Shown: positions 60,524 to 64,000 of the stretch, piece by piece
How the letters are laid out: each line of letters starts with the position of its first letter
How positions within the stretch are numbered: position 1 is the stretch's first letter
Source of the DNA: Pseudomonas sp. MUP55
Lineage (GTDB): Bacteria > Pseudomonadota > Gammaproteobacteria > Pseudomonadales > Pseudomonadaceae
Direction: 5' to 3'
Length of the DNA stretch: 64,000 bases
Assembly (NCBI RefSeq): GCF_034043515.1
Contig: NZ_CP138214.1
Coordinates: 2,480,001 to 2,544,000, forward strand
Position numbers and translations under genes: made by a program
Notes under the pieces: generated by a model
Told to the model about the DNA's origin: nothing
Seen by the model: only the letters and a program-made list of their open reading frames with translations
The model's database searches: none

Positions 60524-63500
60524 TCAGGGGTTGGCAGGTTGCGGGGCGATCTCGAGAAACAGCTGATCCAGCGGCGGCTTGATCAGCACGTACACGATCT
60601 GCTTGACCGGTTCCTCGCTTGACGACGCGCCGCTCAATTGTTCCTGCACGTGCTGCTTGAGCAAATCCTTCTGCGTGAATTTGCGCTGCTCGCGCAGCTT
60701 GAGGTGCGCCCGGCTGTAGTTGGCCGGCGCGGTGGTGGCCGACGGGTAGTGGAAGTGCGCGTACCACAGCACCTGCGGCGGCCGGGTAGCTTTGTCGTAT
60801 ACCGCGTATTCGGTGAAGAAGTCGCCGCTGAGGGTAGGGCGCTCCGGGTCCGCCGCGCTGGTCAGGTTGATGTCGATCTGCTGGTGATCCCAGAGGTACG
60901 TCACGCTTTGCGGCGTCGGCCACTGCTGCTTGTACGCGGCGCTGCAGTCGCGCTCGGCCTGGCGCGCCAGTTCTCTGGCCTGGGCGCGATACTCAGCGAT
61001 CAGCCCCTGGGCGTTCGGGCTGTTGCCATGATCACGCTGCAGGCGGTCGGCGAGATCAATGAACTTGCGCGCATGGCCGGTGAGCAAGGTGTCCCAATCA
61101 GCCGGGTCGACCTGTTGCCGAGTGAGAGGCGAGTCGAGCTGGCGCTTCTGGGCGTTGATCTGCTGTTCTATGCCCGTTCGCTGGCTGATCAACTCCTGAC
61201 CCCGCGTGCGTAGCTCCACCACTGTCTGAAGCGGCGGCGCGGCTGGCGGTTCGGCCTCGGCCTTTGGCGCCGAATCGACCCACTCGCCATCGAGCTGCTG
61301 GAACGAGGCGACGGCTTCTCCGGTGAGCGGATCGCTGATGGTCATCTGTTCGTGGCTGACCGGCCCGGCAGGCGCACGCACGTCACCGATCAGGTAGCCC
61401 CGCCGACGGGATTTGAACACTCGCCGTGTGGACGCCTTGGGACGCAGGGTTTTCGATACCGGCAGCGCAACGTCCAATTGTTCCTGTTTGCTGACCACTG
61501 TTTCCAGCTCGCTTTCGGCCAGGGCCTGGGCGTTTGCGAGCGCCTTCAGCAGGCGTTCCGCAGCTGGGTACAGGTGCTTGGAATTCAGCGTTTTCAAGGC
61601 CTGGAGGGCGTTTGCATAGCTGCGGTACTTGTCGATGATGGATTCGTAAACATTACGTTGGTCCTCAAGGGCGTAGTCGTTGCTGCTGCGCACCTCTATG
61701 TGCGTGTACACGGTTTGCGTCAGACCAAGGCCCCGCAGGCGGTCGTAATACAGCTTTTCATGGGGAGACAGGATGACGTTCGATACATCCACGCTCGCGC
61801 GCGCCAGCGGCACCAGGGCATTGAGTTTCAGGTTCGCCGAAAAGAACAGCCGCACGTCGGTGATTCTCTGCAGCCAGGCCAGTCGTTTGGCGGCGCCGCC
61901 GAGAGAGAACTGCGCCAGTTCTTCAAACGTGGTTTCCATCCTGGCGGTGGCATTCGCCATGCGCTGCCAGGTGTCCGCCGACTCGTCCGACTTGGCGATG
62001 TACTCATCGTAGGTGGTCCGATCATCGAGCAAGATATCCAGGAACATGCGCTGGACCAGATCGCTCATGGCCTGGCCGGTGCGGGAGGTCTGCAGGCCTT
62101 GTAACCATTCACGTTCATATTCATAGACGGCAAAGGCGTCATCCACCGACTGCTCGAGGATTTTTTCCATGTCCCTGATATCGGCGCCGGCGAGGGTGAC
62201 CTTTTTCAGTTCCTGTGCCAGGGGCAAGAGCGACTGACGCGTCTCGATCAACGGCGTCACACGCTCCGTGAGAATGTCCAGTAACCTGCGGTAGAGGGCG
62301 CTGCGGGTGGCGTAGTCCTTGATTTCCCTCTGATGACTGGCCTCCAGCGCGGGTCGCTGCGCGGGGGTGGCCCGTTGCACTGCGTCCCAGGCCAGTACCA
62401 GCGCGTCGCGCTGGGCCCTGAGGGTGTCGCGCATTTTATGCATCTGAGTGAAAGACTGCCTGACAGGGGGTTCCAGGGTCCCGACCAGTTCAGCGTTGAT
62501 CTGCCCGATACGGGTGAGCAGCTGGGTTTTTTGTTCAAGCTTCTGCTCGCGCAGTTCGGCCATGCGCTTGGGGCCCGAGCCGAGCAGGCGCAGGCCGCGA
62601 TCCAGGCGCCAGTGGCCGCTGCCGTCGGTCCTGATCGGGATGCCGGGGTGGTCGATCTTTTCGGGGTGAACGATGAATACCTCGCCAAAACCCGGCACGA
62701 CATTGACACGGAACAGCAGGCTGCCCACCGAGGCATGCAACTTGCCGTCGATCTGGTACAGGCCTTTGTAAAGGCCGGTGTCGATGGGCGCCGGTACCGG
62801 GTCCGGCCAGCGCACGTTGTAGGCCAGCAATTTTTCCAGCATGCGCGCTACCGCGCTGTCGCCGGCAACGCTGAGGTCAAAGTCCAGCAAGGTGCGACCG
62901 CCTCCCGGGGGTTCGCTGGGCAGGCCCACCGCGCCTCGTCGGATCTGCGTGGCCGGTGTGCTCGAGGGTGCATCCAACGGACGCCGAAAGGGCAGCCTGG
63001 CCAGGGCCTGTTCGGTACCAGATTCCTCGCGCGGCGCAATCACGGCCGGCTCATCGGGCGCACGCTGATGCAGCAACAGCATGGCGATGTTCATCAGCAC
63101 ATCCACCCAGGCCAGTTCCCGGGTGGTGGGGTCTGTGCTTTCCAGGGCAGGCAGGTCCTGTTTCAGGCTTTGCATCACCTGAACCAGCCAACCCACCACC
63201 GCAAGCGGCCCGCGCACGGCCATCAGCAGCGTGTTGAAACCCAGTTGCATGCCTTCCACGATCAGCTCCCAGCGGCTCTCGGTATTGGAGGTGGATTCTC
63301 CCTCGGCCTGGTCCAGCAGTTGATGCGCTTCGCACTCGAACAGGTATTCCAGCAGCGTGCCGGTGTTCAATGCAAGCAGCACCTGCGCAGCACTTTCGTC
63401 GTCGGCGCCGGCCAATGCTGCCGGTGCCGGCACCCTGGGCAGCAGGTCGAATTCCGAACCGATGCCGACCCGAACATAATGGGGTTCGAGGAACCCGCCA

Positions 63501-64000
63501 TTGCTGTAGATCGCGCTGGCGTGCTCCGGCAACCAGGCCAGCACGCTGGCCTGCAGCTCGCCGGTCTGGACAATCGCGGCGAGCAGGTCGGCACGGCTGC
63601 TGAACTCGCGCAACGCCTGGGCACAGGCGGGGCGGTACAAAACATGAGGCCCGGCCTGCGGGTCCCGGGCCTCGATGATGAACATGTTTTGCACCACATC
63701 GGCGTTCGCACCGGGTTTGCGCAGGAATCCCAGGGGGCGCATGACGATTTCCGTTTCGCCGACCCAGCGACCAGCGCGCTGCTCATTGAGCACCGCCGCC
63801 ACATAACGCGCACCGCGTGCGGTCAGCCCGTTAAGCCCCTGAAGTTTGTATTGCAGCGCCTGCATCTTGAGTTGCAACGGGCGTTGCTGCTTGAACAGGC
63901 GCTGGCGTTTTTGCGCCGCCGTAATGTTGTCGATCAGTTCCTGGCGGATGTAGTTGGGGTAGTTCAGGCCGATGTTCAGCCGCTGGACCAGTTGGAAAAT
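60524..64000 (-). CDS. Very large dermonecrotic-toxin-like protein (DUF6543 type), C-terminal part
   Basis: At least 1158 residues and still open at the window edge; the apparent TTG start at 63877 is internal. The visible N-part (NIGLNYPNYIRQELI, KMQALQYKLQGLNGLTARGARYV, MRPLGF, NMFIIEARDPQAGPHVLYRPA, LAWLPEHASAIYSNGG) matches the large Pseudomonas proteins annotated dermonecrotic toxin domain or DUF6543, which usually exceed 1500 residues and may be membrane-targeting toxins. The C-terminal half is helical/coiled-coil (residues about 500-1000) with no catalytic motif I recognise. No signal peptide or immunity gene is seen downstream; the gene upstream is outside the window. Role in host or microbe interaction is inference. 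Confidence 0.7.
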   Translation of the reverse strand: MFQLVQRLNIGLNYPNYIRQELIDNITAAQKRQRLFKQQRPLQLKMQALQYKLQGLNGLTARGARYVAAVLNEQRAGRWVGETEIVMRPLGFLRKPGANADVVQNMFIIEARDPQAGPHVLYRPACAQALREFSSRADLLAAIVQTGELQASVLAWLPEHASAIYSNGGFLEPHYVRVGIGSEFDLLPRVPAPAALAGADDESAAQVLLALNTGTLLEYLFECEAHQLLDQAEGESTSNTESRWELIVEGMQLGFNTLLMAVRGPLAVVGWLVQVMQSLKQDLPALESTDPTTRELAWVDVLMNIAMLLLHQRAPDEPAVIAPREESGTEQALARLPFRRPLDAPSSTPATQIRRGAVGLPSEPPGGGRTLLDFDLSVAGDSAVARMLEKLLAYNVRWPDPVPAPIDTGLYKGLYQIDGKLHASVGSLLFRVNVVPGFGEVFIVHPEKIDHPGIPIRTDGSGHWRLDRGLRLLGSGPKRMAELREQKLEQKTQLLTRIGQINAELVGTLEPPVRQSFTQMHKMRDTLRAQRDALVLAWDAVQRATPAQRPALEASHQREIKDYATRSALYRRLLDILTERVTPLIETRQSLLPLAQELKKVTLAGADIRDMEKILEQSVDDAFAVYEYEREWLQGLQTSRTGQAMSDLVQRMFLDILLDDRTTYDEYIAKSDESADTWQRMANATARMETTFEELAQFSLGGAAKRLAWLQRITDVRLFFSANLKLNALVPLARASVDVSNVILSPHEKLYYDRLRGLGLTQTVYTHIEVRSSNDYALEDQRNVYESIIDKYRSYANALQALKTLNSKHLYPAAERLLKALANAQALAESELETVVSKQEQLDVALPVSKTLRPKASTRRVFKSRRRGYLIGDVRAPAGPVSHEQMTISDPLTGEAVASFQQLDGEWVDSAPKAEAEPPAAPPLQTVVELRTRGQELISQRTGIEQQINAQKRQLDSPLTRQQVDPADWDTLLTGHARKFIDLADRLQRDHGNSPNAQGLIAEYRAQARELARQAERDCSAAYKQQWPTPQSVTYLWDHQQIDINLTSAADPERPTLSGDFFTEYAVYDKATRPPQVLWYAHFHYPSATTAPANYSRAHLKLREQRKFTQKDLLKQHVQEQLSGASSSEEPVKQIVYVLIKPPLDQLFLEIAPQPANP

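Overview
The window looks like chromosome of a fluorescent Pseudomonas (P. fluorescens group). It has high-GC coding DNA, six doublets of the GGGAGGGGGCTTGCCCCC repetitive palindrome, an H2-type type VI secretion (T6SS) locus in the gene order known from Pseudomonas, an HbcR-style sigma-54 system for 3-hydroxybutyrate, yejABEF, and an alkane-oxidation cluster with alkB and two praB genes. No rRNA, tRNA, CRISPR array or complete transposon was seen.

Layout. 0-2 kb: 3' end of a D-amino-acid deaminase and a PfkB sugar kinase. 1.8-4.7 kb: a small parvulin and a hybrid sensor kinase. 4.8-10.8 kb: a (R)-3-hydroxybutyrate operon (permease, dehydrogenase, acetoacetyl-CoA synthetase) behind its sigma-54 activator, with a well-formed -24/-12 promoter and two palindromic candidate enhancer sites 147 bp apart. 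10.9-16.4 kb: a yejABEF peptide importer. 16.5-18.3 kb: housekeeping singletons. 18.4-35.3 kb: hcp (divergent), then tssA-tssB-tssC-(tssE remnant)-(clpV remnant)-sfa-orfX-fha-tssJ-tssK-tssL-tssM-stp-stk. 35.3-38.3 kb: two small genes and an EIIC-like/EAL fusion. 38.3-55.4 kb: hydrocarbon and ketone oxidation (metal-dependent hydrolase, SDR, Baeyer-Villiger monooxygenase, alpha/beta hydrolase, AlkB, two PraB proteins, a FadL-type porin and a complete acyl-CoA oxidation set). 55.5-60.5 kb: a Gfo/Idh/MocA dehydrogenase with IolR-like operators and a YCF48/MMPL pair. 60.5-64 kb: most of a very large dermonecrotic-toxin-like protein running off the right edge.

The main anomaly is inside the T6SS locus. 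tssE stops matching its family after about 48 codons and is joined out of frame to clpV lacking its N-terminal domain. The end of tssE, all of tssF and tssG, and the start of clpV are missing, which is what one internal deletion of roughly 3-4 kb would leave (size estimated from usual family lengths). Every other core gene is full length or nearly so. The apparatus is probably not functional unless tssE/F/G/H are supplied from elsewhere. The tssJ start region also looks frameshifted.

The hydrocarbon region reads as one metabolic unit. FadL imports substrate, AlkB hydroxylates it terminally, and FadD/FadE/MaoC/FabG/thiolase oxidise the acyl-CoA. The BVMO, SDR and hydrolase could take a subterminal ketone-to-ester route. 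A TTTCAA-N8-TTGAA inverted repeat lies upstream of both alkB and the fadE-like gene and may be a shared operator. Functional names come from motif and family recognition by eye; no database search was run.
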